A stretch of 64,000 nt of DNA from Patescibacteria group bacterium (GTDB taxonomy: Bacteria > Patescibacteriota > Patescibacteriia > 2-12-FULL-60-25): contig JAVHLR010000001.1 of the NCBI GenBank assembly GCA_031082005.1, positions 191,251 through 255,250 of the forward strand, given 5' to 3'. The translations under genes and the position numbers were made by a program. The notes under the pieces are model-generated. The model was not told the DNA's origin. It worked only from the letters and a program-made list of their open reading frames with translations, and made no database searches. Positions 34,508 to 41,617 of the stretch are shown in pieces. Within the stretch, counting starts at the first letter, position 1; each line of letters starts with the position of its first letter.

Positions 34508-34548
34508 GACCCGGCTCACCTCACTTGGTGCAGCCGGGTTTCCCTTTA
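34508..34548 (+). terminator. Terminator
   Basis: ACCCGGCT / AGCCGGGT arms, then TTTCCCTTT; same type as the hairpin at 25472. Confidence 0.75.
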
Positions 34549-34557
34549 TGCCGGTTC

Positions 34558-35460
34558 TTATTCCGCGGATTGTTTTTCCGCTTTTTTCATTTTTATGTCA
34601 TGCGCGATCAACGTCCCGTCTTCTTTGATCGCAGGATAATTCATGATGACCGTCTTGTATCCGTCCTGTCTGAACATGATGCGGTATGAGCCGCGCTGCA
34701 CGATGAAGGCATAGCGCCCCTTGGCCGAAGTGATCTGCGTCTCCAGCAGTTTATTGAAACGCGTCTCGAAGATGCGTACCACTACTTTCTCGATCGGCCT
34801 TTTGTTGCTTTCGTCCCGGATGGTGCCGAAGGGCGGTTGCGGCGGCTTGAAAGTCAGGAAACGACCGGCCAGTATCGCGACGTAGATCACGAAGATGAGC
34901 CATATCAGGATCGACTGCCACAGGATGTAGAGGATCGTCACGGAAACGGCCAGACTCAAGAGAAGCAGGATGTTCATCTCGTTCTTGTTCAGGTTCAGCC
35001 GCAACGAAAAGAATCCGCTGCCGCGTTCCGCGCCGGGATCGATCGGGATGTTCTTGGTCATCGCGCCGAAATCCTTGATATTGATGCGCTTGGTCGAAAG
35101 GATGTTGTCGTAGACCGAAGGGTTTTTTTCTTTGGTCACGTTTCGGGAGGGGAACGAGAACCCGTGCTTCGAGACTTCTATCGTATATTCCCCGCGCGGG
35201 GCGATGAGACGATAGCGCCCCTCCGCATCCGAGACCGTCGTACGCACCACCAACCCGTGTACATTTTTCAGGCTGATCGTGGCGAGCGCTTCCGGTTTTT
35301 CCGTCACGCTGTTGAAGATCGTGCCGAACCCGCTTTTGCGTTTGCGGAATGCGACATACATGGGGAAGGTCAGCCGGAGCGACAGAATAAGAAAAGCCGC
35401 ATAAACCGCAGCGGTGATAAGCGTCAGGTTATTGAACTGGAGCTGGATGAACTCCGACAT
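34558..35460 (-). CDS. Membrane protein with two carboxypeptidase-regulatory-like beta domains
   Basis: 300 residues. An N-terminal helix ~15-35, then a beta domain ~45-120 with Ser-Asp-Ala-Glu-Gly-Arg-Tyr-Arg-Leu and Gly-Glu-Tyr-Thr-Ile. Two helices ~160-200, then a second beta domain ~210-285 with the same Ala-Lys-Gly-Arg-Tyr-Ala-Phe and Gly-Ser-Tyr-Arg-Ile pattern. This is the CarboxypepD_reg/Cna-B-like fold, usually a structural surface module. Side of the membrane is not certain. Starts 60 nt after the maf stop, past a hairpin. No SD. Confidence 0.7.
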   Translation of the reverse strand: MSEFIQLQFNNLTLITAAVYAAFLILSLRLTFPMYVAFRKRKSGFGTIFNSVTEKPEALATISLKNVHGLVVRTTVSDAEGRYRLIAPRGEYTIEVSKHGFSFPSRNVTKEKNPSVYDNILSTKRINIKDFGAMTKNIPIDPGAERGSGFFSLRLNLNKNEMNILLLLSLAVSVTILYILWQSILIWLIFVIYVAILAGRFLTFKPPQPPFGTIRDESNKRPIEKVVVRIFETRFNKLLETQITSAKGRYAFIVQRGSYRIMFRQDGYKTVIMNYPAIKEDGTLIAHDIKMKKAEKQSAE

Positions 35461-35478
35461 GCCGATAGTTTACGATAT

Positions 35479-35504
35479 AACCCCCTCTTGGGTAAGAGGG
35501 GGTT
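35479..35504 (-). terminator. Terminator of maf
   Basis: Perfect 11-bp stem AACCCCCTCTT / AAGAGGGGGTT with a 4-nt loop. Confidence 0.8.
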
Positions 35505-35520
35505 GGTGGAAGGCGTTGTC

Positions 35521-36111
35521 TTATGCCAGCAACTTACCGAGTAGTCCGGCTTTTTGCAGCAGCTCGACCGTCTTTTCTACGGGCAGACCCATCACGTTCG
35601 AGTAGCTACCCAGGATGTTCTTGATGAACAGACCGCCGATGCCTTGGATGGCGTACGACCCCGCTTTATCCATCGGTTCGCCGGTTCTCACGTACCAGGA
35701 GATTTCTTTGTCCGTCATCTTACGGAACAGGACCTCTGTCGTATCGACCAGTGCGAATCTCTTGTCGTCTTTCTGCAGGCAGATCGCCGTGTAGACTTGA
35801 TGTTTCTTGCCCTGCAGTTTCTTCAGCGTCCGTTTGGCGTCTGTCGCGCTAGTCGGTTTGCCGATCGGTTTGCCGTTTTGCGCCACAGTCGTATCCGAGG
35901 CCAACACCCAGCGGCCTGGGTATTCCTTGGCGATGACAGCGGCCTTGTCTTTCGCCAATCGCAAGACCATCGCCTTGGCGTGTTCATTCTTCCGCGGCGT
36001 TTCGTCCACGTCCGCCGGATGAATTTCGATCGGGATATGCAGACGCTCCAAAAGTTCACGCCTGCGCGGCGAGCTTGAAGCGAGGATAAGATGTTGTGTT
36101 TTGTGTTTCAT
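35521..36111 (-). CDS. maf: Maf-family nucleotide pyrophosphatase
   Basis: 196 residues. The signature Leu-Ala-Ser-Ser-Ser-Pro-Arg-Arg at 10-17, Asp-Glu-Thr-Pro near 36-39, Ala-Ser-Asp-Thr-Thr-Val near 71-76 and a C-terminal Gly-Ser-Tyr-Ser-Asn-Val-Met-Gly-Leu-Pro define Maf. Family members hydrolyse non-canonical or modified NTPs (dTTP/UTP or m7GTP types) and are linked to septum formation. The exact substrate class is not readable. No SD. A family-B repeat lies upstream. Confidence 0.93.
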   Translation of the reverse strand: MKHKTQHLILASSSPRRRELLERLHIPIEIHPADVDETPRKNEHAKAMVLRLAKDKAAVIAKEYPGRWVLASDTTVAQNGKPIGKPTSATDAKRTLKKLQGKKHQVYTAICLQKDDKRFALVDTTEVLFRKMTDKEISWYVRTGEPMDKAGSYAIQGIGGLFIKNILGSYSNVMGLPVEKTVELLQKAGLLGKLLA

Positions 36112-36130
36112 GTTTTTTCGTTTCCTATCT

Positions 36131-36207
36131 GTCGTCTTGAGCTTGTCGATAGACCTATAATAAGATCCTTCGACTTCGGCTGTCGGTCAGCCTTCGCTCA
36201 GGACGAC
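36131..36207. repeat. Dispersed palindromic repeat, family B
   Basis: 77 bp with terminal arms GTCGTCTTGAGC / GCTCAGGACGAC and inner GTCGA and CTTCGAC arms. Lies between the maf start and the TrmB-like stop. Confidence 0.75.
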
Positions 36208-36223
36208 GATTTTTTTCTATTGC

Positions 36224-36952
36224 TCACGTCAGCTGATCGAACAGTATCTTGAAGAGCGTAGCCTGGAATCTGGCGATCACCGGGTTCTCGATGATGGTGG
36301 CCGTATCCGTGTTGTAGTCGATGAACGCGATCTTGTCGCCGTACACCAGCTGCGTTATCCCGTAGTCGAAGAGCCCGTAGCGCGGCGGTACGACTTTGAT
36401 GGCGCGTTCCAAGCGCGGTTTCTTTTTTTTCATGACTGAAGAACTCGTGATGACGAAGCGCTGCAGACCTTTCCCGTCACGCCTTTCACGATACTGCGGC
36501 GGTAGGTAACGTTCGCCCTCCGCGAACTCGTGTTGCGCGCTGTAACGGTAGAAAGTGTCGCCGCGCTTTAGCGTACGCAGCAGGTCGTCGAAGACAAAAC
36601 GGATGCCCTGGATACCGTCGAAAGATTTGACCGTCGGCTTTTTGGAGTTGACCGCGTACGCACGCTCCAAGTCAGGCAACACTTTTTCGAAGTCCGCGCG
36701 TGCGGCATCAAGCAGGCTCTGTAGTTTTTCTGGCGGTTCAGCCGCGAACCATCTTTGCTTGCCATGTGGCACCAATGAGACGAGACCCTTCTCTGTCATT
36801 CCGGGAAGCACTTGATAAACGCCTGGGCGGTGGACTTTTGAGCGTCGAGATATCTCCGACACGTTGGCCGCTCCATGCTCCAGTAAGGTGAGATATACCG
36901 CGCTTTCCTCGGGCGAGAGGCCAAGGGTACGTAAGATGCTTGTCTTTGGCAT
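36224..36952 (-). CDS. TrmB-like winged-helix transcriptional regulator
   Basis: 242 residues. The N-terminal winged helix ~8-75 begins with Leu-Gly-Leu-Ser-Pro-Glu-Glu-Ser-Ala-Val-Tyr-Leu-Thr-Leu-Leu, typical of TrmB/HTH family proteins, with a recognition helix near Arg-Ser-Lys-Val-His-Arg-Pro-Gly-Val-Tyr. A short coiled dimer helix ~75-95 and a C-terminal ligand-sensing-like domain with strands ~130-242 follow. Its own start lies on a perfect palindrome (36953-36975), implying autoregulation. A likely minus-strand promoter is TTGACA, 17 nt, TTATCT upstream. No SD. Confidence 0.85.
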   Translation of the reverse strand: MPKTSILRTLGLSPEESAVYLTLLEHGAANVSEISRRSKVHRPGVYQVLPGMTEKGLVSLVPHGKQRWFAAEPPEKLQSLLDAARADFEKVLPDLERAYAVNSKKPTVKSFDGIQGIRFVFDDLLRTLKRGDTFYRYSAQHEFAEGERYLPPQYRERRDGKGLQRFVITSSSVMKKKKPRLERAIKVVPPRYGLFDYGITQLVYGDKIAFIDYNTDTATIIENPVIARFQATLFKILFDQLT

Positions 36953-36975
36953 ATGTGTAGTTGATTATTACACAT
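36953..36975. promoter_or_regulatory. Palindromic operator at the TrmB-like gene start
   Basis: ATGTGTA, 9-nt spacer, TACACAT: a perfect 7-bp inverted repeat directly upstream of the regulator's start codon. A partial second site (TTACA-5-TGTAA) lies at 37036-37050. Confidence 0.65.
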
Positions 36976-37018
36976 CCAAGATAATACGAAAATAGCACAA
37001 ATGTCAACGGAAAGTGGG

Positions 37019-37050
37019 TATAATCTGTAAACTCATTACACATTTTGTAA
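37019..37050 (+). promoter_or_regulatory. Promoter -10 box with adjacent operator half-sites
   Basis: Consensus TATAAT at 37019-37024 with only a weak -35. Just downstream is TTACA-5-TGTAA at 37036-37050, sharing TTACAC with the 36953 palindrome. The leader to the ATG at 37126 is about 95 nt. Confidence 0.5.
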
Positions 37051-37125
37051 AAAGATAGGACAGTTGTAGAAAAGACGTGTAGCTTGGTCGAGCTAGACGA
37101 ACCTTACAACAGAAGAGGTGATAAC

Positions 37126-37698
37126 ATGCCTACAAAGATCACGTGTACCGCTTGCCAAGGATCCGGAGGATTGTGCGCTAAACATCAGGTTGATCGGTCC
37201 GAAACCGGCAACCCCATAGCCTACGCCGCATGTTGTGTCGCCTGCATGAGCTGTTATGGCTGGGGCCAAATTTGGAGATTCACGGACAAAGAGCGCGCGG
37301 ACTGGCTGAAAGTCTGTCAAAACGTAAGCAGCCTGCGGGGTGAGGTCTCGCGGCACGAAGAGGACTCGCTGGCGGTCGTGAAATTCTGGGGCAGATACAT
37401 CGGAGCTAACGAACGCGATATGGGGCGCTTACGCTTGATTCATGCATATCTCCACTCTGTCCTAAAAGCATCTGGCTCAAGACTGAGTTGCGATTGCTCC
37501 CAACATCGGGCCTACATCCTGAAGGAGCTCCTGAGGTTGTTCTCGGAGTTCGAGGAATTGCGCGTCTATAACAATGCCCATGGCCATGGGCTCGGAACGC
37601 ATACGCTGGATTTCATCAAACTTTCCGAGCTGGCAGCAGAGGCGATAATTCTGCCAAAGCCGGATCCATTCGAGATCATATTCGGGAATAAGTTCTGA
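37126..37698 (+). CDS. Orphan DnaJ-zinc-finger-like protein 1
   Basis: 190 residues, ATG 37126 with GAAGAGGTG SD. N-terminal Cys7-x2-Cys10-Gln-Gly-Ser-Gly and Cys37-x2-Cys40-x2-Cys43 with Gly-Trp-Gly resemble half of a DnaJ cysteine-rich domain. The remaining ~130 residues are helical with a His/Cys-containing turn. No J domain. First of three neighbouring genes with CxxC-type modules; its leader is similar to that of the next gene. Function unknown; probably Zn-binding. Confidence 0.7.
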   Translation: MPTKITCTACQGSGGLCAKHQVDRSETGNPIAYAACCVACMSCYGWGQIWRFTDKERADWLKVCQNVSSLRGEVSRHEEDSLAVVKFWGRYIGANERDMGRLRLIHAYLHSVLKASGSRLSCDCSQHRAYILKELLRLFSEFEELRVYNNAHGHGLGTHTLDFIKLSELAAEAIILPKPDPFEIIFGNKF

Positions 37699-37715
37699 TT
37701 GGAATAATCTTCCTT

Positions 37716-37752
37716 GCCCCGGCGACAGATCCGCCGGGGATTTCGATTTTTT
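37716..37752 (+). terminator. Terminator
   Basis: CCCCGGCG / CGCCGGGG arms followed by ATTTCGATTTTTT. Confidence 0.85.
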
Positions 37753-37921
37753 GGAAAACTTATTTACAAGTTATTTTGACTTTCGATCAGCTTTTAGACA
37801 AATCAGTTCTGCCGACGCCGCTGGTCTCGCATGACAGATTTTCTTTTTGTATAGGACGACGCACGGAAGTAGGAGTACGTTGCCTGGACGAAGCGGACTT
37901 TACAACTGAAGAGGTGTAACC

Positions 37922-38407
37922 ATGCGCTGCACTAAATGCTACGGCAAAGGGCAACGGGAAAACTGGCGCTATCCGGCCACTGATAATTTTGGTGATTCAG
38001 ATGGGGAAAAGCCAAAATTCCTCGGGTATGTGAAGTGCGAAGAATGCGGAGGCACAGGTAAGACGCCGGAGGACAAGTTGATTCCATGCCCGGTCTGCCA
38101 CGGCCGAGACACCATCATTCTGAACGGTCTTCATGTGGATAGTCAGACAATCCGCTGGACCAACTTCAGGTGCCCAGCTTGCTCCGGTGAAGGGCTGGTC
38201 AGAAAAGGCTTCAATTTTGAACGCGAGCCCAGCATCATCGACGAAAGCCGAAAAAAGTACGAACTCAAGATCTTGTTGATCAAGCTGTTTGGAGGCTCTG
38301 TCAAAATACGGTCTAGGATTAGGAGGGGTCATGGGAACCTGGGAAGAATGCGTTGCCTGCCACGGGGTCGGCACAATCACCGTAATCTGTCCGGTCTGCG
38401 AAGGTAA
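37922..38407 (+). CDS. Orphan DnaJ-zinc-finger-like protein 2 (3' end overlaps next gene, possible frameshift)
   Basis: 161 residues, ATG with GAAGAGGTG SD. Four CxxC modules (Cys3/6, 39/42, 56/59, 84/87), most followed by Gly-x-Gly as in the DnaJ CxxCxGxG zinc domain. No J domain or substrate-binding C domain. The last ~37 residues are Arg-rich and overlap the next gene by 77 nt in another frame. A one-base shift near 38290-38310 would end the frame around a TAG close to the next SD, so the tail may be an artefact of mutation or sequencing error. Confidence 0.65.
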   Translation: MRCTKCYGKGQRENWRYPATDNFGDSDGEKPKFLGYVKCEECGGTGKTPEDKLIPCPVCHGRDTIILNGLHVDSQTIRWTNFRCPACSGEGLVRKGFNFEREPSIIDESRKKYELKILLIKLFGGSVKIRSRIRRGHGNLGRMRCLPRGRHNHRNLSGLRR

Positions 38408-38996
38408 GAAAGAATGGAAACAGAAACGCCACGGATTCCTGATCACTATCCAGTGCCCGCATTGCCGGGATGGGGGCGCCAAACCCCAGGGTAGGTTCAC
38501 GCACGCATGCATCGCCTGCAACGGTCGTCAGGGGATTCTCATCGTAAATGAACAGGATCGGAAAAACAAAGCCGAGATTCTAAAGACCTGGCGCGAAGCC
38601 GCTCGTTTAGCCTCTTTCCAGGAAGACGCTAGATCCTTCTGGTTCGGTGAGAGCCTGTTCCATCCGCGCACAGAGGTGATGGATTATTACCGAGCGATTC
38701 AGCAGGATAGCCAGAACAAGCGCAGGGCGATGTACGAAGCGGCGGCGACTTTAGGAGAGAGGCTCCGGCGCAGCGGCTGGACTGGTAAGTACTGCCTCGG
38801 CAGTTGGGCACGGATGGCTAGTTGCGACAAGTTCTTAGTGAAATCCGAGAAATACCTGCTCGATGCGGAGAACGTCTTGGCGGACATCGAAGCCGTGCGT
38901 CGCGCCGCCGCCGCTTATCGGGACTGGCTCGTCGAAGAACTGGAACTCGGAGAAGGTATCGACGAAGAGGGATACATCATCGGCTTTAATGGCTGA
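38331..38996 (+). CDS. Orphan DnaJ-zinc-finger-like protein 3
   Basis: 221 residues; ATG 38331 is fixed by a perfect AGGAGG just upstream. Four CxxC modules (Cys7/10, 20/23, 42/45, 60/63), the first in Cys-x2-Cys-His-Gly-Val-Gly form. The C-terminal ~140 residues are helical with a charged, coiled-coil-like end. Similar in architecture to the two genes before it; likely arisen by duplication. Zn-binding is likely, function unknown. Confidence 0.7.
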   Translation: MGTWEECVACHGVGTITVICPVCEGKKEWKQKRHGFLITIQCPHCRDGGAKPQGRFTHACIACNGRQGILIVNEQDRKNKAEILKTWREAARLASFQEDARSFWFGESLFHPRTEVMDYYRAIQQDSQNKRRAMYEAAATLGERLRRSGWTGKYCLGSWARMASCDKFLVKSEKYLLDAENVLADIEAVRRAAAAYRDWLVEELELGEGIDEEGYIIGFNG

Positions 38997-39027
38997 TGCC
39001 CGAAGCACGCAAACACGCTGTCACTCT

Positions 39028-39056
39028 CCCCGACGGAAGACTCCGCCGGGGATTTC
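39028..39056 (+). terminator. Terminator
   Basis: CCCCGACGG / CCGCCGGGG arms followed by ATTTCAATT; near copy of the hairpin at 37716. Confidence 0.75.
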
Positions 39057-39148
39057 AATTCTGGAAAAATCCATTACATGTTTTTTACGTCAAAAACCCT
39101 AGGTTCATCGAAGAAATGTGAAGCATCTTTCATTTTCCGTAATTTCCT

Positions 39149-39177
39149 CTGACACTGGGCGAAGAAGCGTGTATCTT
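39149..39177 (+). promoter_or_regulatory. Sigma70-type promoter
   Basis: CTGACA, 17-nt spacer, TATCTT; the ATG at 39244 is 66 nt further on. Confidence 0.55.
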
Positions 39178-39243
39178 TCTGTGCAACGCACCTTTCATCA
39201 TTCAGCCAAGACTCAAGCGACATGCACGAAGGGAGATAAGAGA

Positions 39244-39825
39244 ATGGATACTGCGACCGCCATCCCAGTCGAAACTACTGAACAGCGCAGCCTCACCCCG
39301 CTCGACTATATGAGCTTGCCCGACACCGCCTGGAGCTGGGCCAAGAAGCTCATGCATCTCGCCCTGCTCCACCAGGAGAAGGCCTTGTCGCTCCGCCGAA
39401 GCATCCGCGCCCACGATTTGCACACGCCTTTCGCGATCCATCCGCTGCAGTGCGCGCTCGCGGTACTCTCCGAGCCTGGGCTCGACGGCGAACTCCGGGT
39501 CAAGCTCTTCGACGTCCTGCTCCACCACGAGCTTGAGGTGCAGACCGGCATCAAGCCCGACTTCCTGCCTCGGCCCATCCAGGAGATGATCCGCTCCCTC
39601 CGCTGTTTGAGCCGTGGCGAGCTGGGTTGGAGCGCTCCTCCCGAAATCCGCCTCGCCAAGCTCTACTCGCTAACCTTTAATGTCCTGGACGGCGAGATTC
39701 AGTCCGAATCATTCACCGATTTCCTTGGTCGCTTGATTCAAGACGCCGAAACCGAATTCGGTCAGCTCAACATCGTTGACATGGGACGCCTCGCACTGTC
39801 CCGGATCGCGAAACGGCCGGCTTGA
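39244..39825 (+). CDS. Unrecognised protein with a degenerate HD-domain-like segment
   Basis: 193 residues, ATG 39244 with AGGGAG SD. Residues ~55-102 resemble the HD_4/RelA-SpoT hydrolase core: His-x5-Ile-His66-Pro67 and then Leu-Leu-His94-His95-Glu96 where active enzymes have Leu-Leu-His-Asp-x-x-Glu. The second metal residue Asp is therefore His95, so activity is doubtful. The rest is helical. Monocistronic with strong signals. The family link is inference from motif spacing; it may be an unrelated helical protein. Confidence 0.6.
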   Translation: MDTATAIPVETTEQRSLTPLDYMSLPDTAWSWAKKLMHLALLHQEKALSLRRSIRAHDLHTPFAIHPLQCALAVLSEPGLDGELRVKLFDVLLHHELEVQTGIKPDFLPRPIQEMIRSLRCLSRGELGWSAPPEIRLAKLYSLTFNVLDGEIQSESFTDFLGRLIQDAETEFGQLNIVDMGRLALSRIAKRPA

Positions 39826-39874
39826 TGCCGACGAAAAACACGATCTTGGCTTAACAAGCAAGCGCTCTATCCTT

Positions 39875-39910
39875 ACCCCGGCGGCAGGTTCGCCGGGGGT
39901 TCACTTTTTT
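39875..39910 (+). terminator. Terminator
   Basis: ACCCCGGCG / CGCCGGGG arms followed by TTCACTTTTTT; overlaps the 3' end of the convergent engB. Confidence 0.8.
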
Positions 39911-40482
39911 GCGGCGGCTTTTATCGCTTGTTCGATCGCTTGTCTGATCTCGCCTTGCCCACTGTCCGTCACGTTGGAATGAAGGATGAGTTTTATTCCA
40001 TGTTCGTCTTTTGCCACCTCGCGTTGCAGTGCAAGGATTTCCGATTTTTTCAGTTTGTCTATCTTATTCGCGATGACGGCGAAGGGGACAGAGGTCGTTT
40101 CGAGGAAAGTCAGCATCTCGCGGTCTATATCGCTCAAGCCGAGGCGCGCATCTACGATGACCAGGACGAATTTCAGATGTTCGGCTCGGGTCATATAGTC
40201 ATTCAACAGATTCTCGAAAGCGATACGCTTCTCTTTGGACGCCTTGGCAAAACCATAACCCGGCAGGTCGATAAGGAAAAATCTTTTATCTACGTCGAAG
40301 ATGTTGATGGTCCGTGTCCGTCCCGGTGAGGCACTGACCCGGGCTAGATTTTTTTGGTTCACCAGATGGTTGATCAACGAAGATTTCCCGACATTCGAAC
40401 GACCGACCAACGCAATTTGCGGCCTATCGCTTTTAGGCAGGTCTTCGATATTGACGATGCTTTTCAGGAAAGTGGCGTTCAT
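39901..40482 (-). CDS. engB: Ribosome-biogenesis GTPase EngB/YsxC/YihA
   Basis: 193 residues from ATG 40482, the normal family start; a longer frame upstream has no family sequence. G1 Gly-Arg-Ser-Asn-Val-Gly-Lys-Ser near 27-34, G3 Asp-Leu-Pro-Gly-Tyr-Gly near 74, G4 Asn-Lys-Ile-Asp near 138. It binds GTP and is needed for 50S assembly. Immediately downstream of a hairpin following the unknown gene at 40592. No SD at usable spacing. Confidence 0.95.
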   Translation of the reverse strand: MNATFLKSIVNIEDLPKSDRPQIALVGRSNVGKSSLINHLVNQKNLARVSASPGRTRTINIFDVDKRFFLIDLPGYGFAKASKEKRIAFENLLNDYMTRAEHLKFVLVIVDARLGLSDIDREMLTFLETTSVPFAVIANKIDKLKKSEILALQREVAKDEHGIKLILHSNVTDSGQGEIRQAIEQAIKAAAKK

Positions 40483-40537
40483 GTGATGTGTGTTCGTCCT
40501 CCAACATAGCTTATCTCGTATCTTTGCACAAACGCAA

Positions 40538-40582
40538 AACACCCCGACGCACCTGTCAGATGACAGGCATGCATCGGGGCGT
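40538..40582 (-). terminator. Long terminator hairpin of the 299-aa gene
   Basis: Outer arms CACCCCGACGC / GCATCGGGGCG and an inner CCTGTCA/TGACAGG stem. On the minus strand TTTTGCG follows. Confidence 0.7.
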
Positions 40583-40591
40583 CGAGTTTAT

Positions 40592-41491
40592 TCAGCCGCG
40601 GAAGCGCGGTTGCTGGATTCCTTCGAGGTAAGTCTGCCAGAAGAAGTAGCGCCGTTCTATCGGCTGGGGGAGCTGGATCCCGTACTTTGCCGCCAGCGTC
40701 AACAGAAGGTGATTGCCGTAGCTGCGGCAACTGCATTGGATGTCGCGTATCCTATGGAAGCGCTCTTCGCCGTTCCCTTCTGGCGAGATGTCGATGAGCA
40801 TGGCATCCGCATCTTCCAGTATTTGGGCGCCGTTTACGTCGACAGGAAAGCGATTCATGTTCAGCACCGCGAGCATACGTATGTCGCCGTGCAGCACGAA
40901 GAGCCCATCTGCCGGCGAAGACGCGTGCTGCCAACGCCAGGCTCCGTGGAAACCTTCGAACTCATCGGTCTGATCGCGATACACGGCCGGTACGGCTCGC
41001 GCCAGGAACGCGGGGTCATGCGGCGGCTTGATCCAGCGGATTTCAGCTTCGGCTTCGGAGGCAAACGGAGCGTCGAACGCCTTGTCCTTGAGCTGCGTGC
41101 GGTTTGTCGAGACGCTCCGTCCCTTGAGTTTGCCGCCTTCATTGACCAACTCCAGTTGCAGGCTTGCATCAAAGCCGCCGAAGAGCTCCCGCATCCATAC
41201 GGCGAATACTGGATGGTGAAGGAACGTCATGTGCCACTGTCCATATTCGCGGCTGACATCAGGGCTGTTCGGTACGAAGAGGTAGTTCGCTTCCTCCGTC
41301 GCCACTGCCAGACGTTCCATTATCTCCATATCATCGTCAGACTGAAAAATGTCCCTCTCCGCCTGTGGGGCGATGTACTTTGTGCAGCTACCGCAGAGAC
41401 GGCCGGGCGGTTCGCTTATAGCGGCGAGCACTTCGAAGTTTTTCCGAGTCAAAGGCAAAATACGCGATGCAATCGGGATGGAAAGTGGCAT
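40592..41491 (-). CDS. Unrecognised 299-aa protein, SD-type gene
   Basis: ATG 41491 with GGAGGGG 7 nt upstream and a promoter at 41528-41556. Soluble and mixed alpha/beta with many His and Trp residues. An N-terminal Cys-Gly-Ser-Cys near 33-36 could bind metal or form a disulfide. No signal peptide. A longer open frame exists on the plus strand but has no SD and covers the terminator, so this strand is preferred. No family recognised. Confidence 0.68.
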   Translation of the reverse strand: MPLSIPIASRILPLTRKNFEVLAAISEPPGRLCGSCTKYIAPQAERDIFQSDDDMEIMERLAVATEEANYLFVPNSPDVSREYGQWHMTFLHHPVFAVWMRELFGGFDASLQLELVNEGGKLKGRSVSTNRTQLKDKAFDAPFASEAEAEIRWIKPPHDPAFLARAVPAVYRDQTDEFEGFHGAWRWQHASSPADGLFVLHGDIRMLAVLNMNRFPVDVNGAQILEDADAMLIDISPEGNGEERFHRIRDIQCSCRSYGNHLLLTLAAKYGIQLPQPIERRYFFWQTYLEGIQQPRFRG

Positions 41492-41527
41492 TGCAGTACC
41501 CCTCCGGTTAGAATGAGCGTTGCGAGG

Positions 41528-41556
41528 AGGTTAAAGATATTCGTTGCGCTAGTCAA
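41528..41556 (-). promoter_or_regulatory. Sigma70-type promoter
   Basis: On the minus strand TTGACT, 17-nt spacer, TAACCT, 36 nt before the ATG at 41491. Confidence 0.55.
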
Positions 41557-41570
41557 GTCGGGTAGAACCG

Positions 41571-41611
41571 AAAAACCGCAGCAGATTAATGCCGCGGTTC
41601 TATGCTTTTTT
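41571..41611 (-). terminator. Terminator of the arsR operon
   Basis: AACCGC / GCGGTT arms followed on the minus strand by TTTTTC, just after the stop at 41618. Confidence 0.7.
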
Positions 41612-41617
41612 TCCGGC

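Noticed and set aside
40538-40582. Two-level hairpin as a riboswitch or structured RNA
   Set aside because: It sits between a stop and the next gene, is fully explained as a terminator on the minus strand, and has no conserved loop motif seen elsewhere in the window.
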